Shown here: in pieces, positions 7,087 to 15,810 of the stretch
Layout: the number at the start of each line of letters is the position of its first letter
How positions within the stretch are numbered: the first letter of the stretch is position 1
Origin: AC-56 sp963702195
GTDB lineage: Bacteria; Actinomycetota; Thermoleophilia; Solirubrobacterales; 70-9
Length of the DNA stretch: 64,000 nucleotides
Assembly: GCA_963702195.1 (NCBI GenBank)
Contig: OY969725.1
Span: 868,001 to 932,000 of the forward strand
Direction of reading: 5' to 3'
Notes under the pieces: model-generated
Told to the model about the DNA's origin: nothing
Database searches by the model: none
What the model saw: the letters and a program-made list of their open reading frames with translations, nothing else
Made by a program: the position numbers and the translations under genes

Positions 7087-8607
7087 TTGCGAGTCGCCCG
7101 CATCACCCTCCTGGCTGGCGCCTTCGCCGCGTCGATCGCGTTCCTCGGCTCCTCCGGGGCCGCCGCGGCGACGCGATGCACCGGAGCGCCCGCGGGCGGC
7201 AGCTGGCCCGCTTACGGCCACGACGCGGCGAACACGCGCAATCAGCCTGCCGAGGGGACGCTGACCCCGGCCGTCGTCCCCGGGCTTTCGCCCAGGTGGG
7301 TCTTCTCGACCTCGAAGACGGGGGACGGGACGTCATTCCAGAGCACTCCAGTGGTCGCCGGAGGCTGCGTGTTCGCGGGCTCGACCGGCGGCGTCGCGTA
7401 TGCGGTCAGCGCCGCGACCGGCGCGCCGGTCTGGCAGCGGCAGCTCGACGCGCCGACTCCCGGCCTCGGCGGCGCGCTCGTTGGCGCCCCCGCGGTGAGC
7501 GGCAACGAGGTGATCTTCCTCGTCAGCGAGACCGGCGCCCCGTACGCGATCGCGCTCGATCGATCGACCGGACAGGTGCTGTGGCGAAGCGCTCCCGTGA
7601 CCACGGAGCCGGGCAGCTACACGAATGCGAGCACCGTGGTCGCCGGCGGCGTGGTGTTCATGGGCTATTCGCCGCCCGAGGGAGACTCGAGCGGCCAGGG
7701 CGGCTTCGCCCTCCTCAACGCCGCGACCGGTCGCGTCCTCAAGGTCACGCCGACGATTCCGCCCGCCGACCAGGCAAAGGGATACGCGGGCGGGGGCCTG
7801 TGGTCGACGCCGGCGTACGACCCCGCCACGGGTTACGCCTACATCGGCGCCGGCAACCCCAACAGCAAACAGCTGGAGCACCCGAACACGAACGCGATCC
7901 TCAAGGTCGACGTCAAGCGCGGACGGGCGAGCTTCGGGCAGATCGTCGCCTCCTACAAGGGCAACGTCGACCAGTACGACGACGTCCTCCAGGAGGCGAG
8001 CCATACGCCGGTCTGCGCGGCATCCGATCAGCCCGGCGTTCCGTACCCCGTGGACGATCCCGCGTGCGGCCAGCTCGACCTGGACTTCGGGGCCGCTCCG
8101 AATCTCTTCCACGACCGCCAGGGCCACCTGCTCGTCGGCGACCTGCAGAAATCGGGCGTCTACCACGCCGCTCAAGCGGGCTCGATGAAGCCCGCCTGGA
8201 CCGCGCTCGGCGGCGCTTCGTGTCAGGCATGCAACGCCGCTTCGACGGCGTTCGACCGCCACTCGATCATCGGCGTGTTCACCCCCGGCGGCACGATGGA
8301 TGCCATGTCGCGTGACGACGGGACGATCGCCTGGCGAGCGCCGATCGGCGACGGCTTCCACTATCAGGGCACGAGCACCGCCGCTGGAGTCGCCTACACG
8401 CTCGACGGCAACGGCTTCCTGGACGCGTTCGATGCCGCGACCGGCGAGGCCCTTCTCCACCGGCCGATGGCCGCCGACACCGGCGCGCCGATGGCCCAGC
8501 TCACCTCGAGCGGCGTCGCGATCGCGCAGCACAGGGTGTTCGTCGAGGCAACCGGAAGCGGCAACGAGGGCTACCTGATCGCCTACGGCGCCCCCGTCTC
8601 CGGGTAG
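7087..8607 (+). CDS. Secreted PQQ-type beta-propeller protein
   Basis: A 506-residue exported protein: an N-terminal signal peptide (about residues 1 to 36, ending AAAAT) is followed by repeated propeller blades such as VAYAVSAATGAPVWQ, AIALDRSTGQVLW and DAFDAATGEALL. WPAYGHDAANTRNQ at the start of the mature part resembles the opening of PQQ-dependent alcohol dehydrogenases of the polyvinyl-alcohol dehydrogenase type. No haem-binding CxxCH is present, so an electron-transfer domain is missing; SCQACN near residue 380 is not one. It starts at TTG 7087, seven bases after a TACGAT -10 element (7074-7079). Confidence 0.75.
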   Translation: MRVARITLLAGAFAASIAFLGSSGAAAATRCTGAPAGGSWPAYGHDAANTRNQPAEGTLTPAVVPGLSPRWVFSTSKTGDGTSFQSTPVVAGGCVFAGSTGGVAYAVSAATGAPVWQRQLDAPTPGLGGALVGAPAVSGNEVIFLVSETGAPYAIALDRSTGQVLWRSAPVTTEPGSYTNASTVVAGGVVFMGYSPPEGDSSGQGGFALLNAATGRVLKVTPTIPPADQAKGYAGGGLWSTPAYDPATGYAYIGAGNPNSKQLEHPNTNAILKVDVKRGRASFGQIVASYKGNVDQYDDVLQEASHTPVCAASDQPGVPYPVDDPACGQLDLDFGAAPNLFHDRQGHLLVGDLQKSGVYHAAQAGSMKPAWTALGGASCQACNAASTAFDRHSIIGVFTPGGTMDAMSRDDGTIAWRAPIGDGFHYQGTSTAAGVAYTLDGNGFLDAFDAATGEALLHRPMAADTGAPMAQLTSSGVAIAQHRVFVEATGSGNEGYLIAYGAPVSG

Positions 8608-8642
8608 CGCCGAAGGGCACAACCGACTAGAGTCGGCGATCG

Positions 8643-9551
8643 ATGGCCAAGGAAGCGCGTTCACTTCGGGGCAAGGTGGTCGCGATCACGGGCGGTGCCC
8701 GGGGGATCGGCAAGGCAACGGCGCAGGCGCTGGCGCGCGAGGGAGCGGTCATCGCCATCGGCGACCTCGACGCCGAGCTCGCCAGGGCAACGGCGTCGGA
8801 TCTGGGGGAGGGCTCCCTCGGGCTGGAGCTCGACGTCACCAATCGCGACTCGTTCGAGAACTTCCTCGATCAGGTCTCCGAGCGTCTCGGCCCACTCGAC
8901 GTGATCGTCAACAACGCGGGGATCATGCCGATCGGCTCCTTCGCCGAGGAGGACGACGCTACCGCGAAGCGGATGATCGACATCAACCTTCACGGGGTCA
9001 TCTACGGCACCAAGCTGGCGATCCCGCCGATGGTCCAGCGCCGCAGCGGACACATCGTCAACATCGCCTCCCAGGCGGGCAAGGCCGGCATTCCCGGTGG
9101 CGCGACCTACTGCGCCACCAAGCATGCGGTGGTCGGCCTGAGCGAGGCGGTTCGCGCCGAGCTGCGGGGGACCGGGGTGGAGGTCTCCGTCGTGATGCCG
9201 GCCGTCGTCAACACCGAGCTCGGCTCCGGCCTGCCCGACACGCCGGGCGTGAAGAAGCTCGAGCCCGAGGACGTCGCCAACGAGATCGTCAGCGCGCTGA
9301 AGTTCCCGCGGTTCGACGTCTGGGTGCCCCGGTCGAGCGCCGCGATCAGCACCGTGATGCAGCTCCTGCCCCGCAGGGGGCGCGAGGCCATCGGCCGCCT
9401 GCTCAACGTGGACAAGGTGCTCGCCGAGCCGAACGAGGCGGAGCGCGCCGCCTACGAGGAGCGCGCCGCCCGCTCCGAGCCGGGTCTCGAGCCAGACGAG
9501 GTCGATGCCGGCTCCGCCGAAGAGCAGCCCTCCAGCGCCGCCCGCAGCTGA
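8643..9551 (+). CDS. Short-chain dehydrogenase/reductase
   Basis: A 302-residue SDR oxidoreductase. TGGARGIG (about residues 16 to 23) binds NAD(P), NNAGIMPIGSF near 90 stabilises the cofactor, and YCATK near 157 carries the catalytic Tyr and Lys. The C-terminal extension beyond residue 250 is charged and variable, as in the classical SDRs often annotated in actinobacterial lipid or steroid metabolism. TAGAGT (8628-8633) nine bases before ATG 8643 is a probable -10 element with almost no leader. The substrate cannot be predicted. Confidence 0.9.
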   Translation: MAKEARSLRGKVVAITGGARGIGKATAQALAREGAVIAIGDLDAELARATASDLGEGSLGLELDVTNRDSFENFLDQVSERLGPLDVIVNNAGIMPIGSFAEEDDATAKRMIDINLHGVIYGTKLAIPPMVQRRSGHIVNIASQAGKAGIPGGATYCATKHAVVGLSEAVRAELRGTGVEVSVVMPAVVNTELGSGLPDTPGVKKLEPEDVANEIVSALKFPRFDVWVPRSSAAISTVMQLLPRRGREAIGRLLNVDKVLAEPNEAERAAYEERAARSEPGLEPDEVDAGSAEEQPSSAARS

Positions 9552-9569
9552 GCCTCGAGCTCCAGCTCC

Positions 9570-9914
9570 TCAGTCGCCCCGTGCATTCGATTGGACGTTG
9601 GGGACGTTGACGTGCAGCGGCGGCGGGACGCCGATCCTTCTGAAGGCCCTCGCGTACTCGTCGCGGAACGCATTCGCGTAGGCGCGCGAGAAGCTCTGCG
9701 CGCGCGCCGCCTCGAAGCCCCGCTCATAACCCCGGCGTTCGCCGCGGTGCTTCCCGGTCGCAAGGCCCGCGCGGATACCAGCCTCGCGCGCCGCCGCCAG
9801 GTCCTCGCCGCTGGAATGGCCGACCAAGTAGGCGCCGGCGCCGAGGCCGGCGAGCACTGCGGCGGCGGCGACCGTCGAGATCACCGTCCGCAGGCGGATT
9901 CTGGGTGTGCTCAC
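9570..9914 (-). CDS. Small membrane-anchored protein with Gly-Tyr-rich helix
   Basis: A 114-residue protein with one N-terminal membrane segment (about residues 10 to 32), then a helical region with regularly spaced glycines and aromatic residues (RRGYERGFEAAR near 60) and a short tail. I do not recognise the family. It overlaps the end of the upstream SGNH-like gene (9911-9914, ATGA), so it is translationally coupled to it. The two proteins share the same layout: a membrane anchor, then GYxxG-type repeats. A shared periplasmic or cell-wall role is inferred from this. Confidence 0.6.
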   Translation of the reverse strand: MSTPRIRLRTVISTVAAAAVLAGLGAGAYLVGHSSGEDLAAAREAGIRAGLATGKHRGERRGYERGFEAARAQSFSRAYANAFRDEYARAFRRIGVPPPLHVNVPNVQSNARGD

Positions 9915-10834
9915 TCGCCGAACCCCCCTCCCGACGACGATCGCTGTCCGAGGCAGGCCTTCACCCCGCGTGCGATCAGGCGTGCGCGGTAGTCGGCTCC
10001 CGCCGGAACCGTGGGGTGGAGGTTGTCGGGCTGCATCAACTCCGGGCGGGTCGCCACGACGTGGGCCCAGTCCGGCGTCTGGGTCCCCGGCCGCGAGGCG
10101 GCGAAGTCCCTGACCGCCCGGTTCTTGCCGGCCGAGTCGACGCCGTCGACGGTCAGCCCGTGGATCGTCGGCACCACCATGCAGCGGCCGCCGATCTGCT
10201 GGGCCACGGCCCTCAGCCGCCCGGCCAGGATCTCGGGGTAGGCGGGATTGTCGTTCGTACCCGCGTCGAACACGATCACCGACTGCGACGAGTCGTAGCT
10301 CTCCTGGAACAGCTTGTAGATCTGCAGGCTGTTGTAGCCGCCCACGGCATTGATCGTGAGCTGCGTCGACGGCAGGTACTTCTGCAGGAACGGAGAGGTG
10401 AGCTCCTCGAGGCTGTCGCCGACCACGAGTACGCCCCCCGAACCCGGCAGCGGCGAACTGGAGGCGGCTTCTCCGTGGGACGGGCGCGCCAGGGACCGGG
10501 AGCTCTGCGCCACGAGGGCGCGCTTGATCGTCGATCGCGCCGTGGCGTGACCATCTCGGGCCCCCCTCGGCGCTCCTGCGCGGCTGCCGGCGGCCGCGCC
10601 CGCGGCGCGACCGCGGCCCAGCCCGCGCTCATATCCCTTCGCGTACCCCTGCTTGAAGGCGACTCGCTGTGCGGCGACGCGCTCGGCGTGAGCGTCGTTT
10701 TCATCCGGCGCCTTCGAGGCGCCGAGGAGATAGCCACCGGCGAGCACGGCGGCGGCGACCAACACCCCTGCGATCAGCCAGGGCCGCGGTCGAGGCGTTC
10801 TGTGGGTCCAGCTTCGGAGCACTGTGCCGGCCAT
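9911..10834 (-). CDS. Membrane-anchored SGNH-type hydrolase
   Basis: The 307-residue protein has an N-terminal membrane anchor (about residues 20 to 40), a glycine/arginine linker containing YAKGYERGLGRGRA, and an SGNH/GDSL-like domain: VVGDSL carries the nucleophile Ser, FDAGTNDNP the oxyanion Asn, and PDNLHPT the Asp and His. Such enzymes are extracytoplasmic esterases or acetyl-hydrolases acting on lipids or glycans. ATG 10834 is chosen because it keeps a short cytosolic tail; GTG 10879 is the other option. Neither has a clear ribosome binding site. It is followed by, and overlaps, the small gene at 9570-9914. Confidence 0.75.
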   Translation of the reverse strand: MAGTVLRSWTHRTPRPRPWLIAGVLVAAAVLAGGYLLGASKAPDENDAHAERVAAQRVAFKQGYAKGYERGLGRGRAAGAAAGSRAGAPRGARDGHATARSTIKRALVAQSSRSLARPSHGEAASSSPLPGSGGVLVVGDSLEELTSPFLQKYLPSTQLTINAVGGYNSLQIYKLFQESYDSSQSVIVFDAGTNDNPAYPEILAGRLRAVAQQIGGRCMVVPTIHGLTVDGVDSAGKNRAVRDFAASRPGTQTPDWAHVVATRPELMQPDNLHPTVPAGADYRARLIARGVKACLGQRSSSGGGFGE

Positions 10835-10911
10835 AGATTGCCGGAGAACGACGGGCGCCCCTCCTCTTGGCCGGTCCACGGCCCACGCCCGGGGCGGGAT
10901 ACCATCGTCCC

Positions 10912-11463
10912 GTGCCGGATCGCCTGTATTTCACGGACTCCGACGAGGCCAACGCCCTGATCGCAACGGATCCGATGGCGTTGCTGATCGGCTTCGCGCT
11001 CGACCAGCAGGTTCCGGTCCAGAAGGCGTTCTCCGGCCCGCTGGTGCTGAAGGAGCGCCTTGGCGCTCTCGACGTCGAGGCGCTCGCGGCGGCCGATCTG
11101 GAGCCGATCTTTCGCTCCAAGCCGGCGATCCACCGCTTTCCCGGCTCGATGGCGGAGCGCGTTCACGCCCTCGCGGTGCACGTCCGCGACCGCTACGGTG
11201 GCGACGCGGCCCGCGTGTGGACCGACGCGGAGGATTCCGATGCGCTGCGGGCGAACATCGCCGGCCTTCCGGGCTTCGGCGAGATGAAGGTCAAGGCACT
11301 CGGCGCGGTGCTCGCCAAGCGCTTCGACGTCGCCGTCGCGCAGGATCTGGTGCCGCCGCATCCAACCCTGGGCGACGTCGGCTCGGCCCAGGAGCTGGCC
11401 GACTACCAGGCCGCCAAGCGCGCGCACAAGGCCGAGTGGTCGAAGGCTCGCGCCTCGGCCTGA
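10912..11463 (+). CDS. HhH-GPD family protein, DNA glycosylase-like
   Basis: A 183-residue protein of the actinobacterial HhH-GPD group. GLPGFGEMKVKALGAVLAKR near residue 120 is the helix-hairpin-helix; the short length and the C-terminal tail (QAAKRAHKAEW) fit the uncharacterised HhH-GPD type rather than Nth or MutY, and no iron-sulfur cysteines are present. A role in base-excision repair is inferred from the fold. TACCAT (10900-10905) lies six bases before GTG 10912 and there is no ribosome binding site, so it appears leaderless. Confidence 0.8.
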   Translation: MPDRLYFTDSDEANALIATDPMALLIGFALDQQVPVQKAFSGPLVLKERLGALDVEALAAADLEPIFRSKPAIHRFPGSMAERVHALAVHVRDRYGGDAARVWTDAEDSDALRANIAGLPGFGEMKVKALGAVLAKRFDVAVAQDLVPPHPTLGDVGSAQELADYQAAKRAHKAEWSKARASA

Positions 11464-11469
11464 GCTCGG

Positions 11470-11967
11470 TTAGTCGGAGACGCTCCAGGAGAACCTGGCG
11501 TCCACCTGGGTCTCCGGGTGCTGCGATGTGCCGGTGTCCTCGAATCCGAACGTGACCGTGTCCGGCTTCGAGGACTGCGGGATCTCGAACACGACCCAGC
11601 CGTCTCCGCAGCCGTCGCGCACGGTCTCGAAGGAGTCGTCGTAGTTCTGCTCCGGGTATTTCAGCGTCGCGTCGCCTGAGCTGGAGTCGAGGCCGAAGTC
11701 GTAGGGACCGACCGCGCCGCCGTGGTCGCTGCAGACCTTGACCCGCGCGCCCACCAGCTTCGAGCCGGGAGCGGGCTGCGACAGACCGGTCACATCACTC
11801 TTGGGCACCGGGACATTCGTGTCGACCTGCTCGACCCTTGCTTCGAGCCCCTTGGCGCTGAGTGTGTCGCCCACGTTTCCCGACTTCTCGGTCGTTCCGC
11901 AGCCGCTTGCACCGATCGCGATCGCGATCAGCGCGGATGTGGCGACGAGCGGCGCCCGGGCGTCCAT
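11470..11967 (-). CDS. Lipoprotein of unknown function
   Basis: The 165-residue protein starts with a signal peptide ending in the lipobox IGASGC (Cys near residue 23), so it should be lipid-anchored outside the cell membrane. The mature part (VGDTLSAKGLEARVEQVD and later PGSKLVGARVKVC) resembles the immunoglobulin-like DUF4352 fold found in many Gram-positive lipoproteins; this match is by eye. It contains three more cysteines that could form disulfides. It is convergent with the glycosylase-like gene. Confidence 0.7.
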   Translation of the reverse strand: MDARAPLVATSALIAIAIGASGCGTTEKSGNVGDTLSAKGLEARVEQVDTNVPVPKSDVTGLSQPAPGSKLVGARVKVCSDHGGAVGPYDFGLDSSSGDATLKYPEQNYDDSFETVRDGCGDGWVVFEIPQSSKPDTVTFGFEDTGTSQHPETQVDARFSWSVSD

Positions 11968-11982
11968 GCCTGGCCGTTGACG

Positions 11983-12330
11983 CTATCCGATGTCCTCGGG
12001 CAGGCCGAAGCGCTCGACCGTGCGGTCGTAGTTGAGACGCATCATCGCGATCACGTCACGGACGTCGGCTTCATCTGAGATTCGCCTCGCGGCCGGCCCC
12101 ACGCGATCGGGGAAGACGGGGTGGTGGGTGATCCGGCCCTCGTTCCGGAGCTCCTCCCAGACGTCCTTGGAGAAGAAGAAGTGGGCTGCGTGATCGCCGT
12201 GCAGGTGGCCGACCTCCCGCTTGCCGACCTTGAAGGCGAACTCGCCGCGCCTGCCGGGGCCGGCCTCGATGCCGGGCCACGAGGTGACCTCCTCGGTGAT
12301 CTGCTCGCTGTACGTCTGGGTCGTCGGCAT
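11983..12330 (-). CDS. DUF5519-like protein, SoxR-box-linked
   Basis: A 115-residue soluble protein with FKVGKREVGHLHGDHAAHFF (about residues 33 to 52), resembling the DUF5519 family found near bacterial-luciferase-like annotations. GGAGG five bases before ATG 12330 fixes the start. Its promoter region holds the SoxR-type dyad at 12372-12389, shared with the divergent soxR gene, so it is a candidate SoxR target induced by redox-active compounds. The biochemical role is unknown. Confidence 0.7.
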   Translation of the reverse strand: MPTTQTYSEQITEEVTSWPGIEAGPGRRGEFAFKVGKREVGHLHGDHAAHFFFSKDVWEELRNEGRITHHPVFPDRVGPAARRISDEADVRDVIAMMRLNYDRTVERFGLPEDIG

Positions 12331-12371
12331 GGTGCCTCCCGCGGTTTGGTTTCGGTTTCGCCCCGACGATA

Positions 12372-12389
12372 CAAGTTCAAGTGAACTTG
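12372..12389. promoter_or_regulatory. SoxR box between divergent genes
   Basis: CAAGTTCA-AG-TGAACTTG is a perfect 8+8 inverted repeat with a two-base centre. Known SoxR boxes have the same CAAGTT/AACTTG arms around a short centre. Its place between the DUF5519-like gene and soxR fits autoregulated divergent control. Confidence 0.75.
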
Positions 12390-12409
12390 AAGTCAAGGGG
12401 AGATTGTGA

Positions 12410-12880
12410 TTGGCTTGGAGGGTGACTCAGCTCCTGACGATCGGCGAGGTTGCAAAGCGCAGCGGGGTCGCCTCCTCGGCGCTTCGCTTCTACGAGGACC
12501 GCGGGCTGATCGCGTCTGAGCGCTCCGGCTCCGGCCACCGCCGCTACGACCGATCGGTGCTGCGGCGGATCGCCTTCATCGTCTTCGCGCAGCGCGTGGG
12601 CCTGAGCCTCGAGGAGATCGGGGCGGAGCTCGACAAGCTGCCGCCCGGGCGGGTGCCCACCAGGCGCGACTGGTCCGGCCTGTCGCGCGGATGGTCCGCG
12701 CGCATCGAGGAGCGGATCGCCGAACTGGAGCGCCTCAAGGCGGGGCTCACCGAGTGCATCGGGTGCGGATGCCTGTCGCTCGACCGCTGCAAGCTGGCGA
12801 ACCCGAACGATCGCGCGGCCGGGTTCGGCCCAGGGCCCCGGTACTGGATCGGAGATCGCCCGCTGACCTCCCGCAGCTAG
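12410..12880 (+). CDS. soxR: Redox-sensitive MerR-family regulator SoxR
   Basis: A 156-residue MerR-family protein. The winged helix (LTIGEVAKRSGVASSALRFY, about residues 9 to 28) is followed by the dimer helix and the cluster motif CIGCGCLSLDRC near residue 115, whose four cysteines hold the [2Fe-2S] centre that makes SoxR sense redox-cycling compounds. Actinobacterial SoxR proteins usually control a few enzymes and exporters rather than SoxS. TTG 12410 follows AAGGGGAG at good spacing; GTG 12422 is the alternative. The box at 12372-12389 lies just upstream. Confidence 0.93.
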   Translation: MAWRVTQLLTIGEVAKRSGVASSALRFYEDRGLIASERSGSGHRRYDRSVLRRIAFIVFAQRVGLSLEEIGAELDKLPPGRVPTRRDWSGLSRGWSARIEERIAELERLKAGLTECIGCGCLSLDRCKLANPNDRAAGFGPGPRYWIGDRPLTSRS

Positions 12881-12904
12881 AGGCTCCGGCCTCGGCGGGC
12901 CGGA

Positions 12905-14050
12905 TCAGTGGTGGTGCGTGATGCGCAGGAATGCGTTCCAGGCCGGCTTCGGCTGGAAGTCGTACGTGAACAGGCCGGATGACTTGCAGAAGCTGCAGTT
13001 GGTGGGCGCGTTTGGCGCCGCGTCGCGCCACAGGAACCAGTAGACCCGCTTCAGGTGCCATTGCTTGCGGTGCTTGATGAGCAGGTGGAAGGACTTCTTC
13101 AGCATCTTCTTCTGCCCCTTCGCGCCCTTCAAGAGTGGCCACTTCTTGCTCGGCTTCGCCGAGCCCCAGCCCATCTCCGTGACCCACATCTTCGCGTTGT
13201 CGTGCTTGCGCTTGATGACCTTGTGCAGCTTCGTCATCTGCTTTTTCAGGTTGTGGATCGAGGAGGCGTACGGGTGCACGGCAACGGCGTTGAACGCGCG
13301 CTTGATTCCCTTGGCCTTGTAGAACTTGCCGAGGAACTTGGGCGCGGTCATCGAGCCCTTCGGCTCGGGATTGCCGAGCATTCCGCCGAGGACGATCTTG
13401 CCGCGCTTGTCCTTGGACCGGATCGCGTGGCGGGAGAGCTTGACGAGCTTCGCGTACTTCTTCGGCTTCGGCTTCGGAGCGAAATAATTGGGGTTGTTCT
13501 GCTCGTTCCAGATCTGCCAGGTCGTAATCGGAACCTTCGGAATGCCCGGGTGGGTACGCCAGAACTCTCCCTTCCGGCCGTAACGCTTGACGCACGCCTT
13601 CACGAACTGCCGCCAGTGCCGCCGCGCCTTCTTGGACTTCAGCGGGGGCTTGCGGGCGTCGCTGGTCACCCAGCTCGGCGAGCCGTTCAGGAACGGCAGC
13701 ACCCGGACGTGGTAGCGCGCCAGCGTGCCGACGAACTTGTCGGTCACCTTCCAGCTGTAGGAGCCCTTGCTCGGCTCGATCGAGGGCCAGTAGAAGGGCG
13801 TGCGGGCGTTGTGGACCTTCGCATCCGCGAGGCGCTGGTAATCGGCGCCCTGGAACTCAAGCCATGGAACGACGCCGAAGAACGAGTGCGGCACCCCCTT
13901 CGCCGCGGCCCCGCCGGCGGTGATCAGGGGCACCATGATCGCCAGCGCGGCGATCAGCGCAATGCGCCTTCCGCGGCCCCGGCGAACCGTGCCGAGCGGC
14001 CGCGTGCAGGGTCGAGCGTCCTTCCCGCCGTTGCGATCTCTACGAACCAT
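12905..14050 (-). CDS. Secreted clan GH-A glycosidase-like protein
   Basis: A 381-residue exported protein: basic N-terminus, hydrophobic signal or anchor (about residues 30 to 50), then a TIM-barrel glycosidase domain. WQIWNEQNNPNYF near residue 190 has the Asn-Glu acid/base pair, and WVTEMGWGS near 285 has the second catalytic Glu of clan GH-A. The closest familiar groups are GH39/GH5-like enzymes such as PslG. The mature part is unusually rich in lysine. ATG 14050 is preferred over an upstream GTG because it places the signal peptide near the N-terminus. Confidence 0.8.
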   Translation of the reverse strand: MVRRDRNGGKDARPCTRPLGTVRRGRGRRIALIAALAIMVPLITAGGAAAKGVPHSFFGVVPWLEFQGADYQRLADAKVHNARTPFYWPSIEPSKGSYSWKVTDKFVGTLARYHVRVLPFLNGSPSWVTSDARKPPLKSKKARRHWRQFVKACVKRYGRKGEFWRTHPGIPKVPITTWQIWNEQNNPNYFAPKPKPKKYAKLVKLSRHAIRSKDKRGKIVLGGMLGNPEPKGSMTAPKFLGKFYKAKGIKRAFNAVAVHPYASSIHNLKKQMTKLHKVIKRKHDNAKMWVTEMGWGSAKPSKKWPLLKGAKGQKKMLKKSFHLLIKHRKQWHLKRVYWFLWRDAAPNAPTNCSFCKSSGLFTYDFQPKPAWNAFLRITHHH

Positions 14051-14143
14051 CCTTGCCGGCGGGATGGTAGCTCTCGAGTCGAGACGAGGCGCCGGTTCAA
14101 TCGAGCGGCGCGAGGGGGCCGGCACGCATTAGCATCGAGCCGA

Positions 14144-14683
14144 ATGACTGGGAAGGGGCGGATCATCGGCGGGTCGCGGTCGCGGCTGGCGAAGTGGGCG
14201 CTCCTCACCGTCGCGGGCGCGTGGCTGTGCCTCCCGGCCCTGGCCACGGCGAAGACGATCACGGTCCAGACCAACCGTGGCGGTACCTGCCGGCTCCAGA
14301 CCATCGCCGAGCGCGCCGGCGCCCAGATCACCTACGGGATCAGGGTGAAGCGCTGCAACACGAAGTTCGGCGTCCGCTACGCGGAAAGCCGGGGAGCCCT
14401 CTACGACGAGGACAACGGAAACCAGCCGGTGACGACGGGCTACCTTGGCCAGAAGAAGGGTCACCTTCCCTATCGGAACCAGCGAGCCGTCACGGGGACG
14501 ACCCCGACGCACGCCTACCGCACGCGAGTCGACATCTCGATCGTGCTCAAGACGCGGCGCGACCCGAGCACCCGCCACCTCGAGCGCTGGACCCACAGCG
14601 GCAACCTGTGCCGCGTCAAGACCACCAGGCGCCAGGGCGACACCCTGGGCTGCGAGATCAGTGACAACCTTTCGGGCGCGTAG
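14144..14683 (+). CDS. Secreted protein of unknown function
   Basis: The 179-residue protein has a clear signal peptide (about residues 15 to 36, cleaved after ATA) and four or five cysteines in the mature part, suggesting disulfides. I recognise no domain. TAGCAT (14130-14135) lies eight bases before ATG 14144, with no ribosome binding site, which fits the leaderless pattern. It lies between the secreted glycosidase (divergent) and another secreted unknown protein, so the three may belong to one extracellular programme. Confidence 0.65.
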   Translation: MTGKGRIIGGSRSRLAKWALLTVAGAWLCLPALATAKTITVQTNRGGTCRLQTIAERAGAQITYGIRVKRCNTKFGVRYAESRGALYDEDNGNQPVTTGYLGQKKGHLPYRNQRAVTGTTPTHAYRTRVDISIVLKTRRDPSTRHLERWTHSGNLCRVKTTRRQGDTLGCEISDNLSGA

Positions 14684-14754
14684 CCGGCGATTTCCCCTCA
14701 GAGCGGTCTGAATCGCTTAGGTGATCGGGCTCGCGTGTCGATGCAAGTACCGGC

Positions 14755-15810
14755 ATGGGGAGGGCTCGCGCAGAGATTCTCGTCGGGGTAACGGCCGTGG
14801 TCGTCGCGTTGATCGGTGCCCCCGGCGCTTCCGCACGGCACGTTCAGGTACACGTGAACATCAAGGACCAGAACGGCTACCGGATGTCGATCGAGGCGTC
14901 GCGGAGCGCGCGCCGTGTGATCGGGATCGCGGCCGGCAAGATCGAGGGCCCGAACCCGTCCGCAGCCGTCCGCGCGGTTTCGCGCCGCCGCGCCGTGGAC
15001 GTGGCTAGGGGCGCGAAGGCGAGTGACGCCAACGCCAAGCCTCGCCGGCACAGTGGCTTCATGTCGGTCCAGGTCGAGAACCACCACGCCATCTCCACCT
15101 ACAACGTGCAGGGGACCGTGACCCACAACCGCCTCTTCGGGAAGCTCGGCGACTTCGGCCAGATCTCGCTCCACTTCCACCTTCGCCATACCCGCACCAT
15201 CCATCACGGGTGCTTGCGTCAGAAGGAGCGGCTCGGGGTCTTCAGAGGCCATGTCCGCTTCCACGGCGAGGACGACTACGCCAGCGTCGACGCCACTGAG
15301 CTGAAGGGAAAGGTGGAGGTCGGGCGCGGGTTCTCACGCCGCTGCATCCTGGTATCACCGCCGGCCCACCGGCGCCATCACAAGGCCGGGTCGCAGGCGA
15401 AGCCCGGCTCGCGACACCACCACGCCGATCGCTACACGCTCCTGTACGCGCAGAAGGAGTCGACCGCCCGCGCCACGGCCTTCGCCGCGCTCAAGGAGAC
15501 GAGGGACTCCGCGGACTTCCTGGCCGCCACCTTCGAGCTCCGCGACCCGGTCTTCATCGAGCGGGAGGAATACCGCGAGGGCAGGGCCGCCGACTTCCAC
15601 ACCTCCAAGGGACTGAAGACAGCACGCGTCGAGCCGAGCCCCCGGGCGTTCCGCGGCACAGGTCACTTCCGGGCGCACCATGGTCACAACCGCTGGAAGG
15701 GGTCGTTGGCGACGTCCTTCCCGGGCGCCCCGCACGTGCGCCTCGCGGGCCGGCAGTTCAAGGCGAAGCTACGCCAGCTGGATCTGTTTGGCGTGGGCGT
15801 GTCCGGCTAG
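14755..15810 (+). CDS. Secreted His- and Arg-rich protein of unknown function
   Basis: A 351-residue protein with an N-terminal signal peptide (cleavage near residue 27 after ASA). The mature part is rich in His and Arg (runs such as RRHHKAGSQ and SRHHHADR) and seems to contain two similar halves: each has beta-strand-like segments ending in a region that reads as HVRFHGEDDY or HFRAHHGHNR. No known domain is recognised. The many histidines could bind metal, which is speculation. The stop overlaps the end of the convergent cupin pseudogene. Confidence 0.6.
   Translation: MGRARAEILVGVTAVVVALIGAPGASARHVQVHVNIKDQNGYRMSIEASRSARRVIGIAAGKIEGPNPSAAVRAVSRRRAVDVARGAKASDANAKPRRHSGFMSVQVENHHAISTYNVQGTVTHNRLFGKLGDFGQISLHFHLRHTRTIHHGCLRQKERLGVFRGHVRFHGEDDYASVDATELKGKVEVGRGFSRRCILVSPPAHRRHHKAGSQAKPGSRHHHADRYTLLYAQKESTARATAFAALKETRDSADFLAATFELRDPVFIEREEYREGRAADFHTSKGLKTARVEPSPRAFRGTGHFRAHHGHNRWKGSLATSFPGAPHVRLAGRQFKAKLRQLDLFGVGVSG

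Noticed and set aside
12905..13595. Lys-rich composition of the glycosidase suspected as foreign DNA
   Set aside because: Codon third positions and flanking genes look like the rest of the window; only the protein composition is unusual.
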